Part shown: positions 1-7,269 of the stretch, in pieces
Layout: the number at the start of each line of letters is the position of its first letter
How positions within the stretch are numbered: the stretch's first letter is position 1
Assembly: GCA_002479455.1 (NCBI GenBank)
Contig: DLNB01000029.1
Location: forward strand, 1-35,359
DNA length: 35,359 nucleotides
Source of the DNA: Acetothermia bacterium UBA7521
GTDB taxonomy: Bacteria; Bipolaricaulota; Bipolaricaulia; Bipolaricaulales; Bipolaricaulaceae
Direction of reading: 5' to 3'
Notes under the pieces: model-generated
Seen by the model: only the letters and a program-made list of their open reading frames with translations
Databases searched by the model: none
Told to the model about the DNA's origin: nothing
Position numbers and translations under genes: made by a program

Positions 1-564
1 AGGCTCGTGATCTCCGATGCGCACGTCGGGCTCAGGCAGGCGTTGTCCGAGGTCCTGGCCGGGGCCTCTTGGCAGCGGTGCCGGGTGCACTTCATGCGGA
101 ACTTGTTGGGGCTGGTCCCCAGGGGAGCGCAGCCGCTGGTCGGGGCATGGGTGCGAACGATCTTCGCCCAACCCGACCAAGAGGCAGCGCGGGAGCAGCT
201 GGAGCTGGTCGCCGGGAGCCTCGACGGGAAGTACCCCAAGGCAGCGGACCTGCTCCGGGAGGCGGGGGAGGACGTGATCACGCACATGGCGTTCCCGCAG
301 GCGCACTGGCGGAGGATCCACTCGACGAACGTGCTCGAGCGGTTGCACCGTGAGGTCAACCGCAGGTGCAACGTCGTGGGGATCTTCCCGAACGCACGGT
401 CGGCACTACGGCTGATCGGGGCGGTCCTGGAGGAACAGGGAGACGAGTGGCTGGCCGTGCGCCGGTACTTCAGCTTGGGGTCGATGGCCGTGCTCTACGG
501 GAGCTCCCCGGAGGAGCTCGAAGTCCTTGCCCTGGAGGTCCCGAAGGAGGTGATCGCCGTCTAG
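1..564 (+). CDS. IS256-family transposase, C-terminal part (5' truncated by window edge)
   Basis: The reading frame is open from the first base and ends at TAG 562-564. The first visible residues include the VISDAH motif, which carries the second catalytic Asp of the DDE triad, followed by the highly conserved GASWQRCRVHFMRN block. The third catalytic residue is the Glu of STNVLERLHREV, followed by RRCNVVGIFPN. These are signature blocks of the mutator/IS256 transposases, which are usually about 400 aa; roughly the C-terminal 187 residues are present. No frameshift or internal stop is seen, so the copy may be intact outside the window. It catalyses cut-and-copy transposition of its own element. 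Confidence 0.93.
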   Translation, partial: RLVISDAHVGLRQALSEVLAGASWQRCRVHFMRNLLGLVPRGAQPLVGAWVRTIFAQPDQEAAREQLELVAGSLDGKYPKAADLLREAGEDVITHMAFPQAHWRRIHSTNVLERLHREVNRRCNVVGIFPNARSALRLIGAVLEEQGDEWLAVRRYFSLGSMAVLYGSSPEELEVLALEVPKEVIAV

Positions 565-617
565 CTCGTCACTACCGACGAGGAACCCAATCTACACCAC
601 TTGACGGGACGTGACCC
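1..617 (+). mobile_element. IS256-family insertion sequence, 3' part with right end
   Basis: The element runs off the left edge of the window. It comprises the transposase C-terminal part and about 50 bases of non-coding DNA. The probable right terminus is the segment around 591-617, which reads CTACACCACTTGACGGGACG and then TGACCC; read outward-in from the other strand it begins GGGTCACGTCCC, typical in style of IS256/mutator ends. The left end is outside the window, so the inverted repeat and the 8-9 bp target duplication cannot be checked here. The exact last base of the element is uncertain by a few bases because it runs into a GC-rich sequence. Confidence 0.75.
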
Positions 618-635
618 GGGGGCGTGGATTGAAAC
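617..635 (+). CRISPR. Remnant of a CRISPR repeat (3' end, type I-C-like)
   Basis: The 19 bases CGGGGGCGTGGATTGAAAC match the 3' half of the common type I-C repeat class, whose repeats form a GC stem and end in GCGTGGATTGAAAC. The match begins exactly where the IS256 right end stops. No second repeat follows, because the next base is the stop codon of the neighbouring ATPase gene. This would therefore be the trailer-end repeat of an array lying to the left of the window, or an orphan repeat split by the insertion sequence. A single partial repeat cannot prove an array. Confidence 0.5.
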
Positions 636-1787
636 TCACCGTGAGCCGGAAGCCGCAACCTGAGCCACAAGGCTTTTCAGGTCCACGTACTGCGCCTCGA
701 CGCCGTGGACGCGCCGGGTGTACGGCTGATCAACGTCAGCCGCGACCACCCAATTCCTTCCCTTGGGGTACTGGCGCCGAAATGCAACGAGGCTCCGTGG
801 GTCGAACTCGGTGGCAGACCACTTGCACTCGATCGCGTCGGGCGAGCGGCCCCGTTCCTGGACCACGAAGTCAACCTCATGCTTGTTCTTGTCTCGCCAG
901 TAGCGAATCCGCTGTGTCTGGAGAGACGCGTGGAGTTCGTTCAACACAAGATGCTCCCACAGCAGGCCTAGATCGTCTGGCCGCAGCTCGCGCCACCCTC
1001 GCGCGAAGCAGACAAACCCGGTGTCGAACGCGTAGACCTTCGGCGCGGCAACAAGCTCCGTGGAACGGCGGGTGGTGAACGGCCGCACGACATGGGCGAC
1101 GAGCGTGGCCTCGAGAACGGCCAAGTAGTTGGACACCGTCTGGCGGTTGATCTCGCACGGGGCGGCGAAGCGCGTGGCTTCGAAGATGCCGCCGCTCTGG
1201 GCCACAACGAGTTCGAACAACCGCTGGAACGATGTCCTTCGCTCCAGCCGAAAGAGTTCCTGGATGTCTTTCGCCCAGTACGAGTCAAGCCAATCCTGGT
1301 ACTCCGACTCCGGGACGGACTGGGCAAGGAAGAACGGCGGCAGCCCGCCGCGGTGGAGACGGTGCTCGAGATCGTCTCGGTCGAAAGCTCTCAGATCGGC
1401 GAGCGTCATCGGTGTCAGCCACACCGTACGCTTTCGCCCGCTCAGCGTGTCACGGAACCTCGAGGACGCGCCCAGCGTGGAAGAACCGGTGGCGAGGATC
1501 CGAACATCCGGGTAGTGATCCGCCCCGATCTTGAGGATCTCCGACGGATTCCCGAGGCGGTGGATCTCATCGAGCACGATGCGCTTGCCGCGCGCTTCCC
1601 GCAGAAACCCTTCCGGATCTTCGAGCAGCCGGCGCGTTCGCGGGAGCTCGCAATCGTAGTAGTCCATGTCGGGCAAGGAACGGGCGAGAACCGTCTTCCC
1701 AACTCTGCGTACACCCTTGAGCCAGACGACGGAACAGCCCAGGAAGGCGTCCTCGATACGCTGGATCCACTCCGCTCTCAAGTACAT
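636..1787 (-). CDS. AAA ATPase with C-terminal DUF4143 domain
   Basis: The 383-aa protein has the AAA_14/DUF4143 architecture common in bacteria and archaea. Walker A is GVRRVGKT at residues 25-32, Walker B is IVLDE at 70-74, and a sensor-like ATGSS lies at 99-103. A winged-helix-like middle region follows, and the C-terminal DUF4143 part carries a nuclease-like EVDFVV...IECKW pattern near residues 298-318. Family members are often found next to mobile elements or toxin-like genes, and their biochemical role is poorly defined. The ATG at 1787 is preceded by a TATACT hexamer only 8 nt upstream, suggesting a leaderless transcript. Its stop codon directly touches the CRISPR-like repeat. Confidence 0.88.
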   Translation of the reverse strand: MYLRAEWIQRIEDAFLGCSVVWLKGVRRVGKTVLARSLPDMDYYDCELPRTRRLLEDPEGFLREARGKRIVLDEIHRLGNPSEILKIGADHYPDVRILATGSSTLGASSRFRDTLSGRKRTVWLTPMTLADLRAFDRDDLEHRLHRGGLPPFFLAQSVPESEYQDWLDSYWAKDIQELFRLERRTSFQRLFELVVAQSGGIFEATRFAAPCEINRQTVSNYLAVLEATLVAHVVRPFTTRRSTELVAAPKVYAFDTGFVCFARGWRELRPDDLGLLWEHLVLNELHASLQTQRIRYWRDKNKHEVDFVVQERGRSPDAIECKWSATEFDPRSLVAFRRQYPKGRNWVVAADVDQPYTRRVHGVEAQYVDLKSLVAQVAASGSR

Positions 1788-1795
1788 GCGCGATC

Positions 1796-1801
1796 AGTAT
1801 A
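1796..1801 (-). promoter_or_regulatory. -10 box (TATACT) of the DUF4143 ATPase, leaderless arrangement
   Basis: On the minus strand TATACT lies 8 nt upstream of the ATG at 1787. There is no room for a ribosome binding site downstream of a normal transcription start. No good -35 hexamer is visible at 16-18 nt, so support rests on the perfect-looking -10 and the spacing shared with five other genes in the window. Confidence 0.4.
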
Positions 1802-1946
1802 GCGTTTCGTGCTACCAAATGCGACCAGGATCGCGCATCGCATACTCCGCCGGGAGGGCCTGCCGGCTGCAAGCAGGCTCAGACCTTTCCCCGTCGGGTC
1901 TCGTCGCCGTCGAGCGACCGCCTCTCCTCCCGTCGGCGAATCGGAT

Positions 1947-2876
1947 CTACAGCGGACGGATCGGCTCGCAGATGTCGAGGATGAACTTCTTTTCTGGGTG
2001 GGCCTCGTGGTCGTTCAGGTAGACTTCGTAGCACATCCGATCGTCGGGCTGGTACCCGCTCGTGGAAAGCCATTGCATGAGCGCGTTCCACGCCGCTCCG
2101 AACTGGTCCGACGCGATCTCCACGTGGGCCACTGCGAACCGCCCGCCGGGGATGGTCATCGTCTCGGCCCCTCCCGCAACCGGCGTCTCCTTGGGGACGG
2201 TGATGCAGGCGCTCGAGGTGAGCTTCGACTCCTCGACGACGTCCGGGTTGTCGTGGTACACGGCGAGAACCTTCGTCTCCGGGAACCGGAGAAGTCCGCG
2301 CGGTCCGGCCCAACCCATCAGCTTTCCGAACGCCTTCCCGATCGTGTTGTACGGTCCCACGTGACGGATGTACGCCACGTGCAGCTCTGGAAGCTCCTTC
2401 ACTTCCACCGTCATCTTGATGTCCCGTGCCTTTCCTTGGCTGGTCATGGCGTCAGTATAGGCGGGAAGGAGGTCCGCGTCTTCACCGATCTTGCGTTCGA
2501 CTTGCCCGTCCTTGCTCTCCCGCCCGGTGGATGCCTTTCGGTACGCCGACGCGCTCAACCCAAAGTGGTTTCGGAACTCGCGGGCGAACGCGGACGACGA
2601 GGAGAACCCGCACTCCCGGGCAATGGATGTGATCGGCCGCGTCCCGTCCGCCGCGAGATGGTGGGCGGCGGTGAGAATGCGCAGCCTGCGGACGAACGTC
2701 CCCACCGGTTCACCCACCATCGCCCGGAACACACGGTGGAAGTGGTACGGAGAGAAGTTGGCCACACGCGCCAGGGCGCGCAAGGACAGGTCCTCGTCGA
2801 GGTGGTCGCGGATGTAGTCGAGCACGCGGCCGATGCGCCGCTCGTACTCCCGCCGCGAGACCTCCCGGAGATCCAT
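1947..2876 (-). CDS. AraC-family transcriptional regulator with GyrI-like effector domain
   Basis: The protein is 309 aa from the chosen ATG at 2876. Residues 10-115 form two AraC-type helix-turn-helix motifs, with LSLRALARVANFSPYHFHRVF in the first and a PITSIARECGFSSSSAFARE-type block in the second. Residues about 155-309 form a GyrI-like/SOUL small-molecule-binding domain beginning MTVEVKELPELHVAYIRHVG. This is the Rob/SoxS-like plus GyrI arrangement used by sensors of drugs or small ligands. The frame stays open a further 136 codons upstream, but that extension overlaps the divergent lipoprotein gene, is proline-rich and has no domain, so the start before MDLREV is preferred. A linker of about 40 residues joins the two domains. 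It may control the divergent lipoprotein genes, which is inference. Confidence 0.9.
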   Translation of the reverse strand: MDLREVSRREYERRIGRVLDYIRDHLDEDLSLRALARVANFSPYHFHRVFRAMVGEPVGTFVRRLRILTAAHHLAADGTRPITSIARECGFSSSSAFAREFRNHFGLSASAYRKASTGRESKDGQVERKIGEDADLLPAYTDAMTSQGKARDIKMTVEVKELPELHVAYIRHVGPYNTIGKAFGKLMGWAGPRGLLRFPETKVLAVYHDNPDVVEESKLTSSACITVPKETPVAGGAETMTIPGGRFAVAHVEIASDQFGAAWNALMQWLSTSGYQPDDRMCYEVYLNDHEAHPEKKFILDICEPIRPL

Positions 2877-2934
2877 CGGCCGTCTCACCGGGTAGTAAGT
2901 GTACCTCCTCGCTACGGGTCGAACGTAATGGAGA

Positions 2935-2966
2935 CCCCTTACTCGGCTGACGGAGGTCGCTATACT
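2935..2966 (+). promoter_or_regulatory. Promoter of first PKD-like lipoprotein
   Basis: A TATACT -10 box lies at 2961-2966, with a poor -35 (TTACTC) 16 nt upstream. The stretch from CCCCTT (2935-2940) to TATACT resembles the region before the second lipoprotein gene (3765-3797): both have CCCCTT, then CGGAG just upstream of GCTATACT at nearly the same distance. This duplication supports its being a functional control region. Confidence 0.5.
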
Positions 2967-3060
2967 CGGGAGGTCGAAGTCCGGGCGACGCATCGGGTCT
3001 GAGCGGTGCACGCCGACCCAGGTGGCGTTGGACATCGTGTTCAGGAAGAAGGAGGACTGG

Positions 3061-3681
3061 ATGGGTGGGAAGAAGATCGTAGCAGCGATCGGCGTTCTGG
3101 TGGGAGCGGGGTTCCTCGCGGGGTGTTGTCTCTTGAGCGGAATCCCCTCGCTCACGTTCACGTACGGCCCTGAACCCGTGGTAGCCGGGCAGACGGTGGT
3201 GTTCCTCGCCCACGCCACAGGTGGGACAGGCCCGTACGCGTACGCGTGGAGCTTCGGCGGGGTGGGCCCCGAGGTTACGCACATCTTCGCATCGGAAGGT
3301 GATCACGAGGTGGCCGTCACGGTCACGGATAGCTGCGGGAAGACCGCCACGCGCAGCGTGATCGTCAGCGTCGCCAGCGTGAACCTCACGGGAACCTGGG
3401 TGGGCGCGATGCTCATGGGCGGACGCTCGTACCAGTTGCAGCTCGAACTGTCTCACAGCGGGGCAACGTTAACCGGGACCGCCATCGTGGATGGGACAAG
3501 CTCGCCGGGGACCGGCTCGTATGCGGGGCATCAGTTCACCTTCCAGTACGCGATTCCTGGATCGGGCCCGATCGTCCTCACGGGCACGTACGACCTCGCG
3601 GCCGACGAGCTAGACGGCACAGTGACCGTGGGGACCGTCCTCACGGGCACGTGGAGCGTGACACGGCAGTTGCCCCAGTAA
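3061..3681 (+). CDS. PKD-domain-like lipoprotein, copy 1
   Basis: The protein is 206 aa from the ATG at 3061, chosen because AAGGAGG lies about 8 nt upstream and a lipoprotein signal follows at once. Residues 1-22 are a signal peptide with lipobox LAGC, and Cys22 would be lipidated. Residues about 30-115 look like a PKD/Ig-like beta-sandwich (YAWSFGGVGP, VAVTVTDSCGKTA). Residues 116-206 form a second beta-rich domain that opens NLTGTWVG and ends with GTWSVTRQ. The role is unknown; such proteins are usually cell-surface or periplasmic and bind proteins or glycans. It is a close tandem paralogue of the next gene. Other in-frame starts upstream lack the signal peptide context. Confidence 0.85.
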   Translation: MGGKKIVAAIGVLVGAGFLAGCCLLSGIPSLTFTYGPEPVVAGQTVVFLAHATGGTGPYAYAWSFGGVGPEVTHIFASEGDHEVAVTVTDSCGKTATRSVIVSVASVNLTGTWVGAMLMGGRSYQLQLELSHSGATLTGTAIVDGTSSPGTGSYAGHQFTFQYAIPGSGPIVLTGTYDLAADELDGTVTVGTVLTGTWSVTRQLPQ

Positions 3682-3710
3682 CAAGGGGGTAGAAGCTCTC
3701 GACGTTTGAG

Positions 3711-3735
3711 GACGGCGGGCCGTGGGCCCGCCGTC
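3711..3735 (+). terminator. Hairpin after lipoprotein copy 1
   Basis: A perfect 11-bp stem, GACGGCGGGCC with its complement, encloses a 3-nt loop. It starts 29 bases after the stop codon. No T-run follows, so termination is inferred from position and stem strength only. Confidence 0.55.
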
Positions 3736-3764
3736 ATGCTGCGGAGAGGCGGGCGAACAGGTGT

Positions 3765-3797
3765 CCCCTTCCCCCTGCCGGCGGAGATGGCTATACT
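3765..3797 (+). promoter_or_regulatory. Promoter of second PKD-like lipoprotein
   Basis: TATACT at 3792-3797 is preceded by CGGAGATGG and, 21 nt further upstream, by CCCCTT. This matches the layout before copy 1, indicating that the regulatory region was duplicated with the gene. No consensus -35 hexamer is present, so an activator may be needed (inference). Confidence 0.5.
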
Positions 3798-3884
3798 GCC
3801 TGCACGAAGTTCATGGGCGCTCTGCGCCGATTCGCCAGGGGCGCAGGCGCCGAGAAGGTACATCGGAAAGAGAAGGAGGAGCGG

Positions 3885-4511
3885 ATGGGCGGGAAGCGGA
3901 TCGTAGCAGCGATAGGGGTTTTGGTGGGGGCAGGGCTACTCACGGGGTGCTGTCTGTTCAGCGGGGACCCCACGGTCGCCCTCATGGGCCCCTCAACGGC
4001 AACCGTGGGCCAGTCGGTGACGTTCATAGCCACGGCCACCGGCGGCGGCGGGACGTACACCTACGTATGGATGGGCGCGATGGGACAGGGCCAGATGGCC
4101 ACGGCGACGTTCTCGTCCCCTGGTCAGCAAGTCGTCATGGTGACGGTCACCGACAACTGCGGCAAGAGCGCGTCGGCTCAGTGGCCTATCACCGTCACGG
4201 GCGACAGCCCAGGCGGGAACCTCACCGGAACGTGGCAGGGTGTGATCGTGGAGTTCACGGGACGGGAGTACGAATTTCGACTGTCACTGGTCCACGCCGG
4301 TCAGACCCTTCAGGGCACCGCCTATCAAGGTGGTCGGGCCTCGACCGGATCAGGTACGCTGATTGGCACACAGATCGTGTTTCAGTTCCCGTTCTGGACC
4401 AACACGGCGCTCACGGCAGTCATCGAGGGTACGGTAACGGGGAACAACATGCAGGGGACGTGGAAGGTTGGCACCACACGTCAACAGGCGTGGTGGTTGA
4501 CGAAGATCTAG
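3885..4511 (+). CDS. PKD-domain-like lipoprotein, copy 2
   Basis: The protein is 208 aa from the ATG at 3885, which has AAGGAGGA just upstream. It opens MGGKRIVAAIGVLVGAG, nearly identical to copy 1, with lipobox LTGC and lipidated Cys22. A PKD-like domain follows (TYTYVWMGAMG, VMVTVTDNCGKSA), then a C-terminal domain that opens NLTGTWQG. The C-terminal halves are more diverged than the signal peptides. This gene therefore arose by tandem duplication including the promoter and leader. Function is unknown; outer-surface anchoring is inferred from the lipobox. A longer in-frame start at 3813 is unlikely because it would bury the signal peptide. Confidence 0.85.
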   Translation: MGGKRIVAAIGVLVGAGLLTGCCLFSGDPTVALMGPSTATVGQSVTFIATATGGGGTYTYVWMGAMGQGQMATATFSSPGQQVVMVTVTDNCGKSASAQWPITVTGDSPGGNLTGTWQGVIVEFTGREYEFRLSLVHAGQTLQGTAYQGGRASTGSGTLIGTQIVFQFPFWTNTALTAVIEGTVTGNNMQGTWKVGTTRQQAWWLTKI

Positions 4512-4542
4512 GTTTTCCGGCAAGCTGCGATCTGTCGACCGA

Positions 4543-4570
4543 GCGGCCCGTCGTGCACGCGGCGGGCCGC
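4543..4570 (+). terminator. Hairpin after lipoprotein copy 2
   Basis: GCGGCCCG at 4543-4550 pairs with CGGGCCGC at 4563-4570 around a 12-nt loop. It sits between the lipoprotein stop codon and tRNA-Thr. No T-run follows, so it is a probable rather than certain terminator. Confidence 0.45.
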
Positions 4571-4614
4571 TGTTCCTTGCGCCCCGTGAGGCTTCCGGTA
4601 AGCTACTCGCATCA

Positions 4615-4687
4615 GCCGGCGTAGCTCAGCAGGCAGAGCAGCCGCTTCGTAAGCGGCGGGTCGGGGGTTCGATTCCTCCCGCCGGCT
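4615..4687 (+). tRNA. tRNA-Thr (anticodon CGU)
   Basis: A full cloverleaf can be drawn. The acceptor is GCCGGCG at 4615-4621 with CGCCGGC at 4680-4686 and discriminator T4687. The D stem is GCTC/GAGC. The anticodon stem GCCGC/GCGGC encloses loop TTCGTAA, giving anticodon CGU, which reads ACG for threonine. The T stem is GGGGG/CCTCC with loop TTCGATT. CCA is not encoded; the gene is followed by CAGG. Confidence 0.95.
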
Positions 4688-4695
4688 CAGGAAGA

Positions 4696-4765
4696 CAGTC
4701 GCAAGTCGGGAAGTCGAAAGTCACGGGTTGGGGGCTTGGGACGTTCGACTTGGGACTTGTGACTG
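4696..4765. repeat. Imperfect inverted repeat between tRNA-Thr and pdxS
   Basis: The arm at 4696-4718 (CAGTCGCAAGTC then GGGAAGTCGAA) is complementary, with a few mismatches, to 4744-4765 (TTCGACTTGGGACTTGTGAC then TG). Both arms are built from short AAGTC/GACTT units, so the region is also internally repetitive. It could fold into a long hairpin in the pdxS leader or act as a tRNA read-through terminator; neither is shown. Confidence 0.55.
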
Positions 4766-4784
4766 GCCTACCGGGGTGAGAACG

Positions 4785-5660
4785 ATGGACAAGGGCACGT
4801 ACCGAGTCAAGACCGGATTCGCGGAGATGTTCAAGGGCGGGGTGATCATGGACGTCACCACCGCCGACCAGGCGTGCATCGCCGAGGAGGCGGGCGCCGT
4901 GGCGGTGATGGCGCTGGAACGGGTCCCGGCGGACATCCGCGCCCAGGGCGGCGTGGCCCGGATGGCCGATCCCGTGAGGATCAAGGAGATCCAGGCTGCC
5001 GTCTCGATCCCTGTGATGGCGAAGGCCCGCATCGGCCACTTTGCCGAGGCCCGCATCTTGGAGGCCCTCGGGGTGGACTTCGTGGACGAGAGCGAGGTCC
5101 TCACCCCTGCCGATCCGTTCTACCACATCGACAAGTGGGCGTTCAAGATCCCGTTTGTGTGCGGGTGCCGCGACCTCGGCGAGGCAGCGCGGCGGATCGC
5201 GGAGGGGGCAGCGATGATCCGCACCAAGGGCGAGGCCGGCACGGGAAACGTGATCGAGGCCGTCCGCCACATGCGCCTCCTCAACGACCAGATCCGCCGG
5301 CTGACCGGGATGTCCAAGGCGGAACTCGTGACCTACGGCAAGGAGATCGGCGCGCCAGCGGAGGTCCTCGAGCTGATCCAGGCTGAGGGCCGCCTCCCGG
5401 TGGTGAATTTCGCCGCCGGCGGAATCGCCACCCCGGCCGACGCCGCCCTGATGCGACTCCTCGGCTGCGATGGGGTGTTCGTCGGGTCGGGGATCTTCAA
5501 GAGCGCGGACCCGGAGAAGCGGGCCCAGGCGATCGTCATGGCCTGCACGCACTACGACGACCCCAAGGTTTTGGCCGAGGTATCGGCGGGCCTGGGCGAG
5601 GCGATGCCCGGCATCCCCATCGAGACGATCCCGGACCAGGAGCTCATGCAGCACCGATGA
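4785..5660 (+). CDS. pdxS: Pyridoxal 5'-phosphate synthase, synthase subunit PdxS
   Basis: PdxS condenses ribose 5-phosphate, glyceraldehyde 3-phosphate and PdxT-derived ammonia into PLP in the cytoplasm, forming a dodecamer that carries PdxT subunits. The 291-aa length is normal. Residues expected for catalysis are present: the Asp of IMDV at 23, Lys80 in VMAKARIGH and Lys148 in MIRTKGEAGTGN, together with FAAGGIATPADAAL and GVFVGSGIF phosphate-binding loops. The start at MDKGTYRVK is chosen by family alignment and a GGGGTGAG sequence upstream; an earlier in-frame start would add 19 atypical residues. It opens a run of ten co-directional genes and overlaps pdxT by 4 bases. Confidence 0.97.
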   Translation: MDKGTYRVKTGFAEMFKGGVIMDVTTADQACIAEEAGAVAVMALERVPADIRAQGGVARMADPVRIKEIQAAVSIPVMAKARIGHFAEARILEALGVDFVDESEVLTPADPFYHIDKWAFKIPFVCGCRDLGEAARRIAEGAAMIRTKGEAGTGNVIEAVRHMRLLNDQIRRLTGMSKAELVTYGKEIGAPAEVLELIQAEGRLPVVNFAAGGIATPADAALMRLLGCDGVFVGSGIFKSADPEKRAQAIVMACTHYDDPKVLAEVSAGLGEAMPGIPIETIPDQELMQHR

Positions 5661-6229
5661 CGATCGGCGTCCTCGCGGTCCAGGGCGACGTGCGAGAACA
5701 CCTGCGCACCTTGGCCCACCTCGGGGTCGCGGGTCATCTCGTGCTCCGCCCGGAGCATCTGGTTGGACTCGACGGGATCATCCTCCCCGGTGGGGAGTCC
5801 ACGGCGATGTGGCGGCTCATGACGCGGGCTGGGCTCGCCTCTCCTCTGCGGGAGTCGCTCGTGGCGGGCCTGCCCGCGTTCGGGACCTGCGCCGGGATAA
5901 TCTTGCTCTCTCGCGAGATCACGAACTGGCCCGAGACGTTCTTCGGGGTTCTCGACATCGCGGTGGAACGGAACGCCACCGGCCGCCAAGTGGACTCGTT
6001 CGAGGGATCCGTCGCGGCGAACGGCCTGGGGGAGGTGCCGGCGGTGTTCATCCGCGCCCCGCTGGTCCGACGGATGGGCCCGCAGGTGGAGGTTCTGGCG
6101 CTTCTCGGGGATGCACCCGTCCTGGTCCGAGAGGGAAACGTGCTTGCGGCGAGCTTCCATCCCGAGCTCACGGGTGACGCTCGGGTGCATGAGCTGTTCG
6201 TCCAGATATGTGAAAAGGGGGAACGATGA
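5657..6229 (+). CDS. pdxT: Pyridoxal 5'-phosphate synthase, glutaminase subunit PdxT
   Basis: The 190-aa class I glutamine amidotransferase hydrolyses glutamine and channels ammonia to PdxS. The catalytic triad is visible: Cys78 in FGTCAG, and His168 and Glu170 in SFHPEL. The PGGEST loop is at 44-49. The start codon overlaps the pdxS stop (ATGA), implying translational coupling, and its own stop overlaps the next gene in the same manner. Length and motifs are normal. Confidence 0.97.
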   Translation: MTIGVLAVQGDVREHLRTLAHLGVAGHLVLRPEHLVGLDGIILPGGESTAMWRLMTRAGLASPLRESLVAGLPAFGTCAGIILLSREITNWPETFFGVLDIAVERNATGRQVDSFEGSVAANGLGEVPAVFIRAPLVRRMGPQVEVLALLGDAPVLVREGNVLAASFHPELTGDARVHELFVQICEKGER

Positions 6230-7269
6230 AGGCACGGGTAGCGATCAACGGTTTTGGACGGATTGGGCGGATCACGCTCCGCATCATCGCTCAGCGAGGC
6301 TGGCCGGTGGACGTGGTGGCGATCAACGACCCGTTTCTGGATCCGCCCACGGCAGCGCACCTCCTGCGCTACGACACGGTGTACGGCCGAGCTCCGTTCT
6401 CAGTTCAGGTGAAGGAAGGCGCCCTCGTCCTCGACGGGCGGACGGTCCCGTTCCTCGCGGAGAAGGATCCGGGGAACCTCCCGTGGGGCAAGCACAGGGT
6501 GGACGCGGTCATCGAGTCAAGCGGCGTGTTCACGGATCCAGACAAGGCAGAGGCCCATCTCAAGGCCGGCGCGAAGCGGATCGTCCTTTCCGCCCCACCG
6601 AAGGGAGCGCGCCGGGAAGAGGTGCTTCAGATCCTGTGGGGGGTGAACGAGCGCCAGTTTGCCGAGAAGGGGAAGCCGGCCATCGTCTCCGCCGCGTCGT
6701 GCACCACGAACTCGCTGGGGCCTGTGGTGAAGGTTCTCCACGATGCCTTTGGAATCGAGCACGGGTTCCTGACCACGGTCCATGGCTACACCGGCGACCA
6801 GCGCTTGGTGGACGCGCCGCACAAGGACCTCGCCCGGGCGCGGGCCGCGGCGGCGAACATCATCCCCACGTCCACGGGCGCCGCGCGGTCCATCCCCACG
6901 ATCTTCCCCGACCTGAAGGGGAAGATGGACGGGATCGCCACCCGGGTCCCGGTTCCGGTGGGGTCGGTGTCGGATTTCGTCGCCCGGCTGAAGAAGCCGG
7001 CCGGCGCCACGGCCGAAGAAGCGGTGGCGGCGGTGAATGCGGCGTTCGTCGCGGCCGCCAACGGTCCCCTGGGCAAGGTCATGCTCGTGACCGGCGACCC
7101 GATCGTGTCATCGGACGTGATCGGCGAGGAACACTCGTGCGTGGTGGCCACGGCGTACACGATGGCGCTTCCTGGGGAACCGTCCGTGGTGAAGGTGCTC
7201 GCGTTCTACGACAACGAGTGGGGGTACTCGGCGAGGCTTGTCGATGTGGCGGAGTTCGTCTCCTCCTAG
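6226..7269 (+). CDS. gap: Glyceraldehyde-3-phosphate dehydrogenase, type I
   Basis: This 347-aa enzyme oxidises glyceraldehyde 3-phosphate to 1,3-bisphosphoglycerate. The N-terminal NAD-binding fold starts INGFGRIGR at residue 8, with Asp35 (AIND) positioned for NAD preference. The active-site Cys159 is in SAASCTTN, where the usual Asn before ASC is Ala and the usual second Cys after TTN is Ser. His186 is in TVHGYTGDQ, replacing the more common HSYT. YDNEWGYS is near the C-terminus. It overlaps pdxT by 4 bases. One PdxS substrate is glyceraldehyde 3-phosphate, so the operon joins a substrate-related glycolytic enzyme to PLP synthesis. Confidence 0.96.
   Translation: MKARVAINGFGRIGRITLRIIAQRGWPVDVVAINDPFLDPPTAAHLLRYDTVYGRAPFSVQVKEGALVLDGRTVPFLAEKDPGNLPWGKHRVDAVIESSGVFTDPDKAEAHLKAGAKRIVLSAPPKGARREEVLQILWGVNERQFAEKGKPAIVSAASCTTNSLGPVVKVLHDAFGIEHGFLTTVHGYTGDQRLVDAPHKDLARARAAAANIIPTSTGAARSIPTIFPDLKGKMDGIATRVPVPVGSVSDFVARLKKPAGATAEEAVAAVNAAFVAAANGPLGKVMLVTGDPIVSSDVIGEEHSCVVATAYTMALPGEPSVVKVLAFYDNEWGYSARLVDVAEFVSS

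Noticed and set aside
2445..2459. TATACT 6 nt before an in-frame ATG inside the AraC gene, which would give a free GyrI-like domain
   Set aside because: The hexamer is simply the codons of Tyr-Thr, no -35 is seen and the spacing is a base shorter than in the six accepted cases. It cannot be excluded without transcript data.
2877..3284. Upstream 136-codon extension of the AraC regulator frame
   Set aside because: It is antisense to the lipoprotein 1 gene and promoter, has proline/threonine-rich composition and no domain; the AraC domain begins right after ATG 2876.
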